A stretch of DNA of 64,000 nucleotides from Clostridium sulfidigenes (GCF_000732635.1 NZ_JPMD01000028.1:1-64000), one strand, 5' to 3'. Shown: positions 43,783 through 53,622, counted from the first letter of the stretch. A program made the numbers and translations. The notes: generated by a model from the letters alone, not told the origin.

Positions 43783-45657
43783 TTAATCCTCCTTTATAGC
43801 TTTAAAGGCACAAGCTTCAATACAGGCACCACATTTAATACATTTATTTTTATCAATTACAAAAGGTTCTTTAACCTTACCTGAAATGGCACCTACTGGA
43901 CAAATTCTTGAACATTTTGAACAACCCTTGCAAAGGTCTGCATCTATATAGATAGTCTTAAGTTTTTGACATGTCTTGGTTGGACATTTCTTATCAATAA
44001 TATGAGCTTCATACTCACTACGGAAATTCTTTATTGTACTTACTACTGGGAATGCTGCAGTTTTTCCTAATCCACATAAAGCTGTAGAAGATATTGTATC
44101 TGCAAGTTCTAGTAATAAATCAATATCTTCAATTTCACCTTTACCTGCTACAATTCTCTCTAATATTTCAAGCATTCTCTTAGTACCTTCACGGCATGGT
44201 ATACACTTACCACAAGACTCATTTTGAGTAAAGTTCATAAAGAATCTAGCTACTTCTACCATACAAGTATTTTCATCCATTACAACTAGCCCACCAGAAC
44301 CTATCATAGCTCCAGCTTTCTTTAAAGAATCAAAATCTAGTGGTAAATCTAAATGTTCTTTTGTTAAACAACCACCTGAAGGACCTCCAATTTGAACAGC
44401 TTTAAACTCTGCTCCTCCTCTTATTCCTCCACCGATATCAAATATTATTTCTCTTAAGGTTGTACCCATTGGAACTTCAATAAGTCCTGTATTTTCGATG
44501 TTTCCTGTTAATGCAAAAGCTTTTGTTCCATTATTCTTTTCTGGACCCATGGTTTTATACCAATCTGCTCCCTTTTCAATTACTATAGGTACATTAGCAA
44601 AAGTTTCTACGTTATTAAGTACTGTTGGTTTTCCAAACAATCCTTGTTCTACAGTTCTTGGTGGCTTAACTCTAGGCATACCTCTTTTTCCTTCAATAGA
44701 AGCTGTTAGTGCACTTCCTTCTCCACATACAAAAGCACCTGCTCCTTTATTGATTTTTATATCCATACTAAAACCTGTACCAAGAATGTTCTCACCTAAT
44801 ATTCCATACTTTTTAGCTTCTTCTATAGCATTCTTTAATCTGCTAACAGCAAGCGGATATTCTGCACGTACATATATATATCCTTCCTGTGCTCCACAGG
44901 CTACTGCTGCAATCATCATTCCCTCTATAACTCTATGTGGGTCTCCTTCCATTATGCTTCTATCCATAAAGGCACCTGGATCTCCCTCATCACCATTACA
45001 TACAATGTACTTCTCACCCTCAGGTTGACGTTTTACTTGACCCCACTTACGTCCAGTTGGGAAACCACCGCCGCCACGGCCTCTTAAATTAGAATCATCG
45101 ATTTCTTTTATAATTTCATCTGAAGTCATATCAAATAGTACTTTTTCTAAAGCAGAATATCCACCTATAGCAAAATATTCTTCTATAGATGTAGAATCAA
45201 TATGACCACAATGTTCTAATGCCAATCTAGTTTGTTTTTTATAGAAAGGTATTTCATCTTGGGTTCTGTAAACCTTACCATCTTTTTCATAAGCCAATCT
45301 ATCTACACATTGACCTAAAACAATAGTCTTATCTATAATTTCTTCACAATCCTGTGGCTTAACCTTTATGTATAAATATCCCCATGGTTCAATTCTTACT
45401 AGAGGTCCCATCTCACAGAATCCATGGCAACCACTTTTTTTAATTCCAACAGATTTTTCATGAGATTCTTTTTCTAATTTAACCTCGCATCTTATATCTT
45501 TTTCCTTCATTAGTCTTACAAACTCATCGTATATTTCTAATGAACCACCTGCTATACAACCAGTACCTCCACATACAAGGATTTTTACCTTTTCGTTGTG
45601 AAAGCTTTCTTTATAGGTATTTCTTATATTAATTAAATCCTCTCTATTAAGAAGCAT
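43783..45657 (-). CDS. hydB: NuoF-like subunit of bifurcating hydrogenase (HydB)
   Basis: 624 aa. An N-terminal thioredoxin-like part (VCGGTGCIAGG) is followed by the NADH/FMN core with GRGGGGFPTGRKWG and the FMN loop CNGDEGDPGAFMDR. The 4Fe-4S Cys set is SCGKCIPCREGT. Two ferredoxin clusters sit at the end (CKGCSKCSRICPVG and CIKCGACIEACAF). It is the flavin site where bifurcation between NADH and ferredoxin would occur. It overlaps hydC closely (1 base gap) and precedes hydA by 4 bases. Confidence 0.96.
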   Translation of the reverse strand: MLLNREDLINIRNTYKESFHNEKVKILVCGGTGCIAGGSLEIYDEFVRLMKEKDIRCEVKLEKESHEKSVGIKKSGCHGFCEMGPLVRIEPWGYLYIKVKPQDCEEIIDKTIVLGQCVDRLAYEKDGKVYRTQDEIPFYKKQTRLALEHCGHIDSTSIEEYFAIGGYSALEKVLFDMTSDEIIKEIDDSNLRGRGGGGFPTGRKWGQVKRQPEGEKYIVCNGDEGDPGAFMDRSIMEGDPHRVIEGMMIAAVACGAQEGYIYVRAEYPLAVSRLKNAIEEAKKYGILGENILGTGFSMDIKINKGAGAFVCGEGSALTASIEGKRGMPRVKPPRTVEQGLFGKPTVLNNVETFANVPIVIEKGADWYKTMGPEKNNGTKAFALTGNIENTGLIEVPMGTTLREIIFDIGGGIRGGAEFKAVQIGGPSGGCLTKEHLDLPLDFDSLKKAGAMIGSGGLVVMDENTCMVEVARFFMNFTQNESCGKCIPCREGTKRMLEILERIVAGKGEIEDIDLLLELADTISSTALCGLGKTAAFPVVSTIKNFRSEYEAHIIDKKCPTKTCQKLKTIYIDADLCKGCSKCSRICPVGAISGKVKEPFVIDKNKCIKCGACIEACAFKAIKED

Positions 45658-45658
45658 A

Positions 45659-46135
45659 TTATTTGTCCTCCTTAAGCATATTTAAAAGTTCTATTGCCTT
45701 CTCAGGAGTCATAGCCCCATAAACCTTGTCATTAACAGTTAGTGCTGGTGCTAAACCACAGGCTCCAAGACATGAAACCGTTTCCACAGTAAACATTAAA
45801 TCATCTGTAGTAACTTTGTTTTCTGAAAGATTCAATTCGCTTCTTAGCTTCTCTAATATTGGTATAGATTTTCTTACGTGACATGCTGTTCCATCACATA
45901 TTTTTATTACATATTTCCCTTTAGGTTCTAAAGAAAAGTTTTCATAGAATGTAGCTACGCTGTAAATTTTTGCTTCACTAACACCTAATTTTTTAGAGAA
46001 ATATGGAAATATTTCCTCTGGAAGATATCTATATATCTCCTGAGTATCTTGTAATATAGCAATTATATTACTAGGGTTATATCCATGATTTTTTAATATA
46101 ACATCTAGTTCTTCATAATTAAAGGATGTATTCAT
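45659..46135 (-). CDS. hydC: NuoE-like [2Fe-2S] subunit of bifurcating hydrogenase (HydC)
   Basis: 158 aa. The helical N-terminus (YNPSNIIAILQDTQEIYRYL) and the thioredoxin-like [2Fe-2S] domain with CDGTACHVRKS and CLGACGLAPALTVND match HydC/NuoE. It is the first gene of the hydCBA-plus-ferredoxin operon; ATG follows TAGGGGGGAAAACA. A degenerate Rex-like site (TTGTTAAATTATTATCA) lies 20 bases upstream, hinting at redox control. Confidence 0.95.
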   Translation of the reverse strand: MNTSFNYEELDVILKNHGYNPSNIIAILQDTQEIYRYLPEEIFPYFSKKLGVSEAKIYSVATFYENFSLEPKGKYVIKICDGTACHVRKSIPILEKLRSELNLSENKVTTDDLMFTVETVSCLGACGLAPALTVNDKVYGAMTPEKAIELLNMLKEDK

Positions 46136-46373
46136 TGTTTTCCCCCCTACAATGCTTGTTAAATTATTATCACTATTACATTTTATACTGAATTTTCAAA
46201 TATTTCAATACAAAATAATAATTATTTTTTTAATTAATTTCTATATATTATATTAGCTATGTAAACTATTATTCCTGCATTTTTTATATTTACTTTAATT
46301 TTACATTAATTTCTATATATGATTTTTATATATTCTCTATATTCCATGGGTATTTTTGGAAGATTTATAAAAT
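46136..46373. other. Promoter region of the hydrogenase operon with a possible Rex box
   Basis: TTGTTAA-ATTA-TTATCAC (46156-46173) fits the Rex operator TTGTTAA-N4-TTAACAA at 12 of 14 positions in the half sites. Two direct copies of ATTAATTTCTATATAT lie at 46233-46248 and 46305-46320. No ORF with a start signal is present in this gap. Confidence 0.4.
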
Positions 46374-46420
46374 AAAGTAGATATACTTAACATCCTGTGT
46401 TAATTAAATATATCTACTTT
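46374..46420 (-). terminator. Probable terminator of citXG
   Basis: AAAGTAGATATA (46374-46385) pairs perfectly with TATATCTACTTT (46409-46420) across a 23-base loop, 30 bases beyond the citXG stop; AT-rich tail. Confidence 0.6.
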
Positions 46421-46449
46421 AAAAATTTACATCTTTAACGAGTTAAAGT

Positions 46450-47829
46450 TTATGAAAAGAACCTTTCAGACTCTGTCAAAAATATAACTAATGCCAATAA
46501 GTCCGCTGCTCCTCCCGGACTCACATTTTCGTCTATACACTGCTTTTCAAAGTCATGGGCTGCTTTAATTCCTTCTTCGCTATTGAAGCCCCCCAAGTTT
46601 AAAATTTCATAGGCACGTCTTTGAACTTCACGAAGTTTTTCTATATTTTGTCTATGTACAATGGTACTATCTTCTACTTTACTAATCAACATAAGCAATG
46701 TTTCAGAATACAAATCATTTCCTTTGAGATTAGAACTTTTATGTTTGGGTATTATTTCCTGGAAAATATTTTCAAGACCGTTTTTTATTTCTCCCCTAAT
46801 TCCAACAAAACCATATTTTAAATATAAAGTCTCTCCATGTGTTAATTCTTTCTTTTTATGCAAATCTTTAAAATCATCCAATATATTTTCACACATATCC
46901 TTTAGTATAATTTGAACTTTATTAAAGGATACTTTCTCATAAAGAGCTTTACCTAGCGCAGTAGCCACTACTCCTATTAAAAATATCATTCCTTTATGGG
47001 TATTTACTCCTTTAGTAACTTTAAACATAGTCTCTTCGCATTTTATTCCAATAATTCTAATAGCTTTAAAAATATTTTTTGGAGTTTCATAGCTATATCC
47101 CGCTTCTACCATTTCCTTTATAAAGGGTGCTATGGCAAAACTACTCTCTAAAAATGTATAGTAATCCATATCTTTATGAGACCCCTTTGTAACAGGTGAA
47201 ACTAATCCATAAGAAGGCATAGTTGATACCTCTGTAATCATTGATTTAAGGGCTAATTGAGATATCTCATAGGACAATCTATCTCTTTTATATACATAAC
47301 ACGTATATTCTTCATACTTACTAATAAAATACTCTTTTATCCTCTCTATACTATGCTTTTGACTTCTAGAACATATTCTGGCTTCTTCTTCACATAAAAA
47401 ACATTTTCTAGGTTCTAGGCCTATGTCACTTCTAGATACTCCACGCAAGGACGGCATCAATGGATCACTATCATCAAGATAATATACATCTATGTCTACA
47501 CATCTACCTAATATATGATTTTCTTCCATATATATAAGTTGCTTTTTTACTTCAATGTTATCAGTATTAAAAATGAAATGACCTATAACTCCTTCTTTAT
47601 TCTTATAGATTTCTTTACAAATTATATTTTTATTATGAAATAAATATATATCCTCACAAACTATCTTGGCAATTCTATCTGTAATATAATTAGATTTTTT
47701 TATACCAGGATAGTTTACTCTTACAGTGGCAAGAGTAACTCCACCAGATGTATTTCTCAGAAGTTGTTCTTGATATAATACTCTCTTTTCTCTATGATTT
47801 AAAAATTCATCTATTTCTGTATAGTCCAT
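46450..47829 (-). CDS. citXG: Fused CitX-CitG: holo-citrate lyase synthase / triphosphoribosyl-dephospho-CoA synthase
   Basis: 459 aa. Residues 1-165 are CitX-like: EIDEFLNHREKRVLYQEQLL, then GVTLATVRVNYPGIKKS, ending with the RGVSRSDIGLEPRKCFLCEE block typical of CitX. The remainder is CitG-like: FLESSFAIAPFIKEMVEAG, GVNTHKGMIFLIGVVATALG and KYGFVGIRGEIKNGL, with VSPGGAADLLALVIFL near the end. Together they make the prosthetic group from dephospho-CoA and ATP and attach it to CitD. A weak ribosome binding site and a small hairpin (47840-47861) precede the ATG. Confidence 0.94.
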   Translation of the reverse strand: MDYTEIDEFLNHREKRVLYQEQLLRNTSGGVTLATVRVNYPGIKKSNYITDRIAKIVCEDIYLFHNKNIICKEIYKNKEGVIGHFIFNTDNIEVKKQLIYMEENHILGRCVDIDVYYLDDSDPLMPSLRGVSRSDIGLEPRKCFLCEEEARICSRSQKHSIERIKEYFISKYEEYTCYVYKRDRLSYEISQLALKSMITEVSTMPSYGLVSPVTKGSHKDMDYYTFLESSFAIAPFIKEMVEAGYSYETPKNIFKAIRIIGIKCEETMFKVTKGVNTHKGMIFLIGVVATALGKALYEKVSFNKVQIILKDMCENILDDFKDLHKKKELTHGETLYLKYGFVGIRGEIKNGLENIFQEIIPKHKSSNLKGNDLYSETLLMLISKVEDSTIVHRQNIEKLREVQRRAYEILNLGGFNSEEGIKAAHDFEKQCIDENVSPGGAADLLALVIFLTESERFFS

Positions 47830-47952
47830 ATTAATGTAAGGATAGGCAATAATTATCCTATCTCTTTTCCCCTTCCTTACTATGATAAAATTAAATGTTT
47901 ATATTGTATATTAATTAGCCTTCAATTTTTGTCATAGGAAATATTTATTATT

Positions 47953-48990
47953 TTAATGAGGCAAATCTCTAAGTTTAAGCTTCTCTATAATATCTTTCCC
48001 TAGGCTGCTTGTTAAAAATTCATAGGTAGTTAATGGGACTAACTCCCTTACTTCTTCTAGTCTATCTTCTTTAAGTAATTCTCTAACTCTAGACGCACTT
48101 ATAGCTTTATTTTCTATCTCGCATCTCTCTATAATTTCAACTTTCACACCGTACTTAGGCAATACTTCTCTTAAAGTTTCATTATAAGTATTGGTAACAT
48201 TGCAGTAAGGTTCACTTCCTACATATCTTTTAGTTATATTTAGTTCCTTACAAAAATATTTTCCAAAGACGTTTCCATCTATTTTAGTATATTCTTTTAG
48301 AATGTCGTCATCTTTTCTTAAAAAATAATTTGGAAAAGTAGCTGATGATATAATATAATTCCCACCAGGTATTACAGTTACATTATTAAATTCCTTAACT
48401 CCATCTTTTATTAGTTGAAATCTAACTTGGAATGGAAATGAGGACTTCTCTTCTTCTACCACAAAAATTATAACATTTTTATTATCCATAGCTGCTTTCT
48501 TAACTATATATTTATGTCCTAATGTAAAAGGATTACAGTTCATAATTAACGCAGCATATTGCTCTTCATCCTTTAATTCATAACTCTTCTTTATATTTTT
48601 CAACTCGCTATGGATATTTTTATTCCCTGCTTCCAATAAACTAACTTTATCCGTATCAACAATTACCTTATATCCAAGTCCTTGAAACAGAAAATTATTC
48701 GAAGGCTTTGTAAAAATAAAGTTATGGTATATGCCTTCTTCAAAGAGTTTATTAGTGATATCAGTAATAAGTATATTTGATATACCTTGACCTTGATGAT
48801 CCTCACTTACGGCAAAACATTTAACGATATTATTTTTCTTAGAACAGGTAGCTATTATTTCTCCCTCTTCCTCTATTATTAAAGTATAATCTACATCTTC
48901 ATATTTAAGGGCAAATCCCCTTAAAAATTCCTCAACCCTATTTACTTCTATTTTAGAATTAAGATTTATTTTTTGAGTGTTATAATACAT
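47953..48990 (-). CDS. citC: [Citrate (pro-3S)-lyase] ligase CitC
   Basis: 345 aa. The N-terminal third is a GNAT-like fold (FAVSEDHQGQGISNILITDI). Then the nucleotidyltransferase domain begins with AALIMNCNPFTLGHKYIVKK, whose T-x-G-H motif binds ATP, and ends with SASRVRELLKEDRLEEV. CitC acetylates the sulfhydryl of the CitD prosthetic group, activating citrate lyase. It follows the small membrane protein gene after about 40 bases. Confidence 0.96.
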   Translation of the reverse strand: MYYNTQKINLNSKIEVNRVEEFLRGFALKYEDVDYTLIIEEEGEIIATCSKKNNIVKCFAVSEDHQGQGISNILITDITNKLFEEGIYHNFIFTKPSNNFLFQGLGYKVIVDTDKVSLLEAGNKNIHSELKNIKKSYELKDEEQYAALIMNCNPFTLGHKYIVKKAAMDNKNVIIFVVEEEKSSFPFQVRFQLIKDGVKEFNNVTVIPGGNYIISSATFPNYFLRKDDDILKEYTKIDGNVFGKYFCKELNITKRYVGSEPYCNVTNTYNETLREVLPKYGVKVEIIERCEIENKAISASRVRELLKEDRLEEVRELVPLTTYEFLTSSLGKDIIEKLKLRDLPH

Positions 48991-49029
48991 TTCTTCACCT
49001 CATTTAATAAATTACATCCTATCTTAATT

Positions 49030-49233
49030 TTATAAGTTAAAGTATTTTCTTACAAAGGATATTATTAGTAATGCAATAATTACAATAATTACTGAAAACA
49101 CAGCATCAAATCCACTTTTAAATTCATATTTCTTTTTTCCTTTAGATATTTCTTCTGCTTCACTAAACATTCCTTCTGCATGAGCTTCTTGTAAAATTTC
49201 TTTATTTGTTTTTCTATTTTTCTTTTTACTCAT
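49030..49233 (-). CDS. Small single-span membrane protein in the citrate locus, 67 aa
   Basis: ATG at 49233 lies 8 bases after GGAG. The N-terminal half is very basic and polar (MSKKKNRKTNKEILQEAHAE); residues 44-64 are a single hydrophobic span (AVFSVIIVIIALLIISFVRK). No oxaloacetate-decarboxylase gamma-type Pro-rich tail is present. Between the transporter and citC, it could help anchor or assist the transporter, but no evidence beyond position. No family recognised. Confidence 0.7.
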   Translation of the reverse strand: MSKKKNRKTNKEILQEAHAEGMFSEAEEISKGKKKYEFKSGFDAVFSVIIVIIALLIISFVRKYFNL

Positions 49234-49291
49234 ATCTTTCACTCCATTATAAGTTTATAACTATTAGGATACTTACATTGTATCATAATAT

Positions 49292-49321
49292 AAAAAGAGT
49301 GTTGACAGCAACACTCTTTTT
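49292..49321 (-). terminator. Strong terminator between the citrate transporter and the small membrane protein gene
   Basis: AAAAAGAGTGTTG (49292-49304) pairs perfectly with CAACACTCTTTTT (49309-49321) around ACAG, with U-runs on both strands. It splits the cit locus into citDEF-transporter and citC-citXG transcription units, or reduces expression of the second half. Confidence 0.85.
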
Positions 49322-49344
49322 ATATTTATTTTCAAAATCTGATT

Positions 49345-50691
49345 TTAGAAGAACATACCAAAGGCTATACTTGCTAATATCAGCATTATTCCTCCACCAA
49401 GACGAGAAGAAATTTGTGCAAAGGACATTAAATCCATACGTTTTGCTGCTGTAAGAACCGCAACGTCTCCTGAACCTCCACGGTTTGCCATACATAATCC
49501 AGCTGAAATTGCTGTCTCTATTGGGTAGAATCCTACTAACCACCCTACAATTCCTGATCCAAGAATTGCTCCTAAAACTATTAGGCCTGCTATAACAACG
49601 TTAGCTATACTAAATGCTGCTATAAGTTCTCCCAGATTTGTCATAGCTATACCAACTCCAACCATTACTACTAGTAAGAATTGTTTAGAGAAAAATCCTT
49701 GAAGCTTTTTAGCTCCTTCTTTTAATTCTAATGGAATTATATTAGCTACATTAGCTATAGCTACTAAAATAACCATCCACGCAAATCTATGAATATCAAT
49801 TTTAACATTGATTCCCATTAACGTAAATTCCGGTATAATTAAAGTTTTTGATAAAATATTTCCAAGTACATAAAATGCACACGCAAGAATTAGTCCTGCT
49901 GCAACTTCTCTAGCTGTAACTTTAACTACTCTAGTTTCTTCTAATTTAGATATATCTTCTGCATTTCTTATTAATTCACCATGTCCATTAAATTTAGCTC
50001 CAGCTTTAGTTTCACCCAATTTATTTAATACTGACGCTGCTATTATAGCTATAATATTAGCTATTGTAAGAATTGATAGAGCAAAGGATAACCATGCTGC
50101 TGGATCCCCACCAGTAACACTTGAGTAAATTTCACTCATTGGAATTGCTCCTGCTCCAGTACCACCACCCATTATTGGAAGTACATACTTAGTAGCTATT
50201 TCTGACATAGGAATACCAAATATAGCTCCACCTAAAGCTCCTAATACAAATGCTGCAATTACTCCACCCAATATTGCTGGAATATATCCAAGGAAAGCTT
50301 TCATAAGTAGTTTCCTATTAACTGATAATATTGATCCTGTTATAAGTACTGCTATAAATAAGTCTAAGAAATCTGCGGTATCCATGAATATTTTTACAGC
50401 TTCAACACTTGCTTCTGGTATTATCCCATAGTAAACTAACGCTGCAGATCCTAGGAAAGCAAGGATTGGCCCTCCTCCAACATACTCTTTCCATATTGGA
50501 ATTCTATCTCCAATCATAGCAAATAATATACCTACTGAGTATAATAGTGCAAAGGCACCTACAGAGTTTTTAGGTAAAAAACCTTTGATTGCTGCAAAGA
50601 AAACTACTACTGCAACTCCTGCAAAAATGTACCACGGCATGCCGTATACTTTAAATGGACCTTTTTTTTCTTCAATAAGATTTTCTGGCAT
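49345..50691 (-). CDS. 2-hydroxycarboxylate transporter family symporter (citrate/malate:cation)
   Basis: 448 aa from the ATG at 50691 (MPENLIEEKKGPFKVYGMPW), with GGAGG 7 bases before it. About 11 hydrophobic spans. The two GGxG reentrant-loop motifs of the 2HCT family are PIMGGGTGAGAIPMSEIY (about 180-197) and MANRGGSGDVAVL near the C-terminus. Members include CitS (Na+/citrate) and MleP/CimH (malate/citrate). The citrate lyase genes make citrate the likely substrate; citrate versus malate cannot be settled by reading alone. Confidence 0.93.
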   Translation of the reverse strand: MPENLIEEKKGPFKVYGMPWYIFAGVAVVVFFAAIKGFLPKNSVGAFALLYSVGILFAMIGDRIPIWKEYVGGGPILAFLGSAALVYYGIIPEASVEAVKIFMDTADFLDLFIAVLITGSILSVNRKLLMKAFLGYIPAILGGVIAAFVLGALGGAIFGIPMSEIATKYVLPIMGGGTGAGAIPMSEIYSSVTGGDPAAWLSFALSILTIANIIAIIAASVLNKLGETKAGAKFNGHGELIRNAEDISKLEETRVVKVTAREVAAGLILACAFYVLGNILSKTLIIPEFTLMGINVKIDIHRFAWMVILVAIANVANIIPLELKEGAKKLQGFFSKQFLLVVMVGVGIAMTNLGELIAAFSIANVVIAGLIVLGAILGSGIVGWLVGFYPIETAISAGLCMANRGGSGDVAVLTAAKRMDLMSFAQISSRLGGGIMLILASIAFGMFF

Positions 50692-50730
50692 AATTAATCC
50701 TCCTAAAATTAAATTGTATAATTTCATTAC

Positions 50731-50755
50731 TAGGCCTTACTTTTAGTAAGTCCTA
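50731..50755 (-). promoter_or_regulatory. Short hairpin between citF and the transporter gene
   Basis: TAGGCCTTACT (50731-50741) pairs with AGTAAGTCCTA (50745-50755), 10 of 11 positions, 3-base loop, without a U run. It may tune the ratio of transporter to lyase mRNA. Confidence 0.45.
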
Positions 50756-50809
50756 ATAGGGTTAACAAGTTATTTGTTTAAACCTTTCAAATCAAAGATA
50801 ATATCTAGC

Positions 50810-52360
50810 TTACTTTTTAAGCTTTTTAACTACGTCTATAATACTTCCATCTCTGTATTCAATTACTGCTACTACTTCATCAGAGAACTCTAATTCCTTA
50901 GGAACTCCTATTAGCTTAACAGCAATTTTTCTTAATTCTTCCATAGTTATTAATGGAAGGCCTGCCTTCTTAAACTTGTTGATTAAATCTTGTCTTCTTG
51001 GATTTACAGTTACACCATAATCTGTAACAACTACATCTACTGTACTACCTGGAGTAACAATAGTAGTTACTTTTTCAATTATAGTTGCAATTCTTCCTCT
51101 TGTAAGAGGTGCTACTAAAATTGATATTTCAGCATTAGCTGCTGTGTCACTATGTCCACCTGATGCTGCTCTAATAACTCCATCAGAGCCAGAAATAACA
51201 TTAACATTAAAATCAGTATCTATTTCTAATGCACTTAGGACAACAAAATCTAATTTGTTAACTGCAGCTGATTTATTAAATGGATTAGCATAAAAATCTG
51301 CACTAACTTCTATATGTTTTTCATTTTTTCCAATGGACTCTGCAGCCTTTAAATCAAAGCATTGGACATCGAATAGTGTATCACAAAGTCCCTCTTCTAA
51401 AAGATCTACCATAGGTCCTGTAATTCCACCTAGGGCATAACTTAATTTAATATCTCTTTTCTTTAATTCTTCTTTAACAAAACGAGTAACTGCTAGAGAT
51501 GCTCCACCACTACCTGTTTGCATAGAAAATCCATCCACAAATCTTCCAGATGCAAGCATTACATCAAGTACTCTTTTTGCCATTAAAAGCTCTTTAGGAT
51601 TTGATGTAAATCTAGTTGCTCCAGACATTATCCCCTTTGAATCACCAATTTCATCAACTACAACTACATAGTCAACTTTAGTTTGTGGAATGCTCTGTGG
51701 GAAGTTGGGATAATCAACTAAAGTATCTGTTACTACAACTACCTTATTAGCATACTCTGCATCTACCTTTGCATAACCCAAAGATCCACATATGGATTTT
51801 CCTTTTACACCGTTGGCATTTCCCATGCAGTCAGCAGATGGAGCTGCTATAAATGCTACATCTATTTTCAAATCTCCTTCTACAATAGCCCTAGCTCTTC
51901 CACCATGAGAACGAATAACTGCTGGATGCTTACCTAAAATTCCTTCAGATATTGCAGCTGCAAGTTTTCCTCTAAGACCACTGCTTTCAATTCTATTTAC
52001 AACACCATTTTCTATATGTGCTACAAGTCCATCATGAGCACTTGTTAAAGAACTTGATGCTACTCTTAAATTTTTAATACCCATTTCTGCCAATGTATCT
52101 ACTACCATCATTAAAAGCTTATCTCCAGCTCTATAGTGATGATGGAAAGAAATAGTCATCCCATCTTTAATTTCACATTTTTCTATAGCAACTCTTATAG
52201 ATTCTACTACTTTAGTTCTCTTTACTTGCTCTTTTAAATTTTCACTATCACTTTCAACCATAGTTCCCTTTGGTTGATTAATAAAGGGAGTTTCATAAAC
52301 CTTTCTATTCTCATATCCCGGTATGCTATTTAATAATTCTTTGCTTACTCTATTACTCAT
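50810..52360 (-). CDS. citF: Citrate lyase alpha subunit (citrate CoA/ACP-transferase)
   Basis: 516 aa from the ATG at 52360 (MSNRVSKELLNSIPGYENRK), with GGAGG 7 bases before it, overlapping the citE stop by 8 bases. The first half contains MTISFHHHYRAGDKLLMMVV and SIRSHGGRARAIVEGDLKID-like regions; the second half has AGGITGPMVDLLEEGLCDTL-type CoA-transferase signature and VDVVVTDYGVTVNPRRQDL. It exchanges acetyl for citryl on the CitD thioester. Confidence 0.97.
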   Translation of the reverse strand: MSNRVSKELLNSIPGYENRKVYETPFINQPKGTMVESDSENLKEQVKRTKVVESIRVAIEKCEIKDGMTISFHHHYRAGDKLLMMVVDTLAEMGIKNLRVASSSLTSAHDGLVAHIENGVVNRIESSGLRGKLAAAISEGILGKHPAVIRSHGGRARAIVEGDLKIDVAFIAAPSADCMGNANGVKGKSICGSLGYAKVDAEYANKVVVVTDTLVDYPNFPQSIPQTKVDYVVVVDEIGDSKGIMSGATRFTSNPKELLMAKRVLDVMLASGRFVDGFSMQTGSGGASLAVTRFVKEELKKRDIKLSYALGGITGPMVDLLEEGLCDTLFDVQCFDLKAAESIGKNEKHIEVSADFYANPFNKSAAVNKLDFVVLSALEIDTDFNVNVISGSDGVIRAASGGHSDTAANAEISILVAPLTRGRIATIIEKVTTIVTPGSTVDVVVTDYGVTVNPRRQDLINKFKKAGLPLITMEELRKIAVKLIGVPKELEFSDEVVAVIEYRDGSIIDVVKKLKK

Positions 52361-53261
52361 TATCTTCACCTCCAACTAAAACCCCCGCTGCTTTAGCAAG
52401 TTCTAAAACTCTTTGAGCTCTCTCTATAATTGGTTTATCTACCATTTTACCGTCTACAGTAAATACTCCCTTATTTTCACGTAAAGCTTCTGCTGTAGCA
52501 TCGACTATCTTTTTAGCTTTAACTATTTCTTTTTCACTAGGAGTATATACACTGTGTATAAGCTCCACTTGTCTTGGGTGAATTAATGACTTACCGCCAA
52601 ATCCCATTCTCTTAATAAGATTAGCTTCTTTTAGGAATCCTTCATCGTTATTTACATCTGAATAAACGGTATCTAACACTTCAAGTCCACAAGCTCTTCC
52701 TGCCATAGCAATCATTCCTCTTGCCACATAAAGCTCATCTCCCTCTGGAGTTCTTGTTGTCTTCATACTAGTTACAAAATCCTCACCACTTAAAGCCATA
52801 CCTATTAACCTTTTAGTTGGAGATTTTGCTATTTCAAAGGCATGCATAACTCCTAAAGCCGATTCAATAGCTACCATTATCTTTGTTGAACCAATTTCTC
52901 TTCCACAAACCTTCTCTATTTTTTCTATTTCTCTATCTACAGTCATAACATCTTCTACAGTTTCAGTTTTAGGAATTCTTACAACTTCAACTCCACCTGT
53001 AACTATTGCTGCTAAATCTTCTTGCCAAAATTCTGTATCTAAACCATTGATACGAACCACCGTTTCTATACCTAGTTCTTTATAGTAATCTCCTAGATTT
53101 TTTAACATATTGTGAACTAAAAATCTTGCAGAATCCTTTTCTGATATAGCAATTGCATCTTCTAAGTCAAACATTACTGAATCAGGTTTGTATATGTGTA
53201 CATCTCTTATGATTCCTGGATTATTTCCAGGAACAAATAGCATCGAACGTCTTAGTTTCAT
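52353..53261 (-). CDS. citE: Citrate lyase beta subunit (citryl-ACP lyase)
   Basis: 302 aa of the HpcH/HpaI aldolase-TIM barrel family. MKLRRSMLFVPGNNPGIIRD, VMFDLEDAIAISEKDSAR with Mg-binding residues, VRINGLDTEFWQEDL, and the conserved IHPRQVELIHSVYTPSEKE. It splits citryl-ACP into oxaloacetate and acetyl-ACP. ATG follows AGGGGAGATTAAG; it is 12 bases after citD. Confidence 0.97.
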   Translation of the reverse strand: MKLRRSMLFVPGNNPGIIRDVHIYKPDSVMFDLEDAIAISEKDSARFLVHNMLKNLGDYYKELGIETVVRINGLDTEFWQEDLAAIVTGGVEVVRIPKTETVEDVMTVDREIEKIEKVCGREIGSTKIMVAIESALGVMHAFEIAKSPTKRLIGMALSGEDFVTSMKTTRTPEGDELYVARGMIAMAGRACGLEVLDTVYSDVNNDEGFLKEANLIKRMGFGGKSLIHPRQVELIHSVYTPSEKEIVKAKKIVDATAEALRENKGVFTVDGKMVDKPIIERAQRVLELAKAAGVLVGGEDNE

Positions 53262-53273
53262 CTTAATCTCCCC

Positions 53274-53558
53274 TTACATCCATTTATATTCCTTGTTTTC
53301 AGCTGATCTATGAACTGCAGTCTGAACTCTACTTTTTATTACAGGGTTGATTGCACCTTTATCATTAGCAAACACCTTTGCACTTTCTACCCCCAAGGAT
53401 TTAAGAGTTTCTTTGATAACTGCTTCTATTTCTTCTCCAAATTGTGCTTTAACAGTACTTTCTAGAGTAATTTCTATTCCAGCAGTTGAGGGTTCAATTA
53501 TAATTTGAATATCACTGGATTCCAATGTGCCAGCACTAGCTACTGTTTTAAGTTCCAT
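53274..53558 (-). CDS. citD: Citrate lyase acyl carrier protein (gamma subunit)
   Basis: 94 aa. The prosthetic-group Ser14 lies in ASAGTLESSDIQI, the family's invariant site for the phosphoribosyl-dephospho-CoA group. First gene of the structural citDEF unit. ATG follows CAGGAGGCGTAAAT. GTATAC boxes lie 65-95 bases upstream. Confidence 0.97.
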   Translation of the reverse strand: MELKTVASAGTLESSDIQIIIEPSTAGIEITLESTVKAQFGEEIEAVIKETLKSLGVESAKVFANDKGAINPVIKSRVQTAVHRSAENKEYKWM

Positions 53559-53622
53559 ATTTACGCCTCCTGATTAAAAATATTCAATAGTTTTGTATCC
53601 CTTTTCATACTTTAAATACTCT

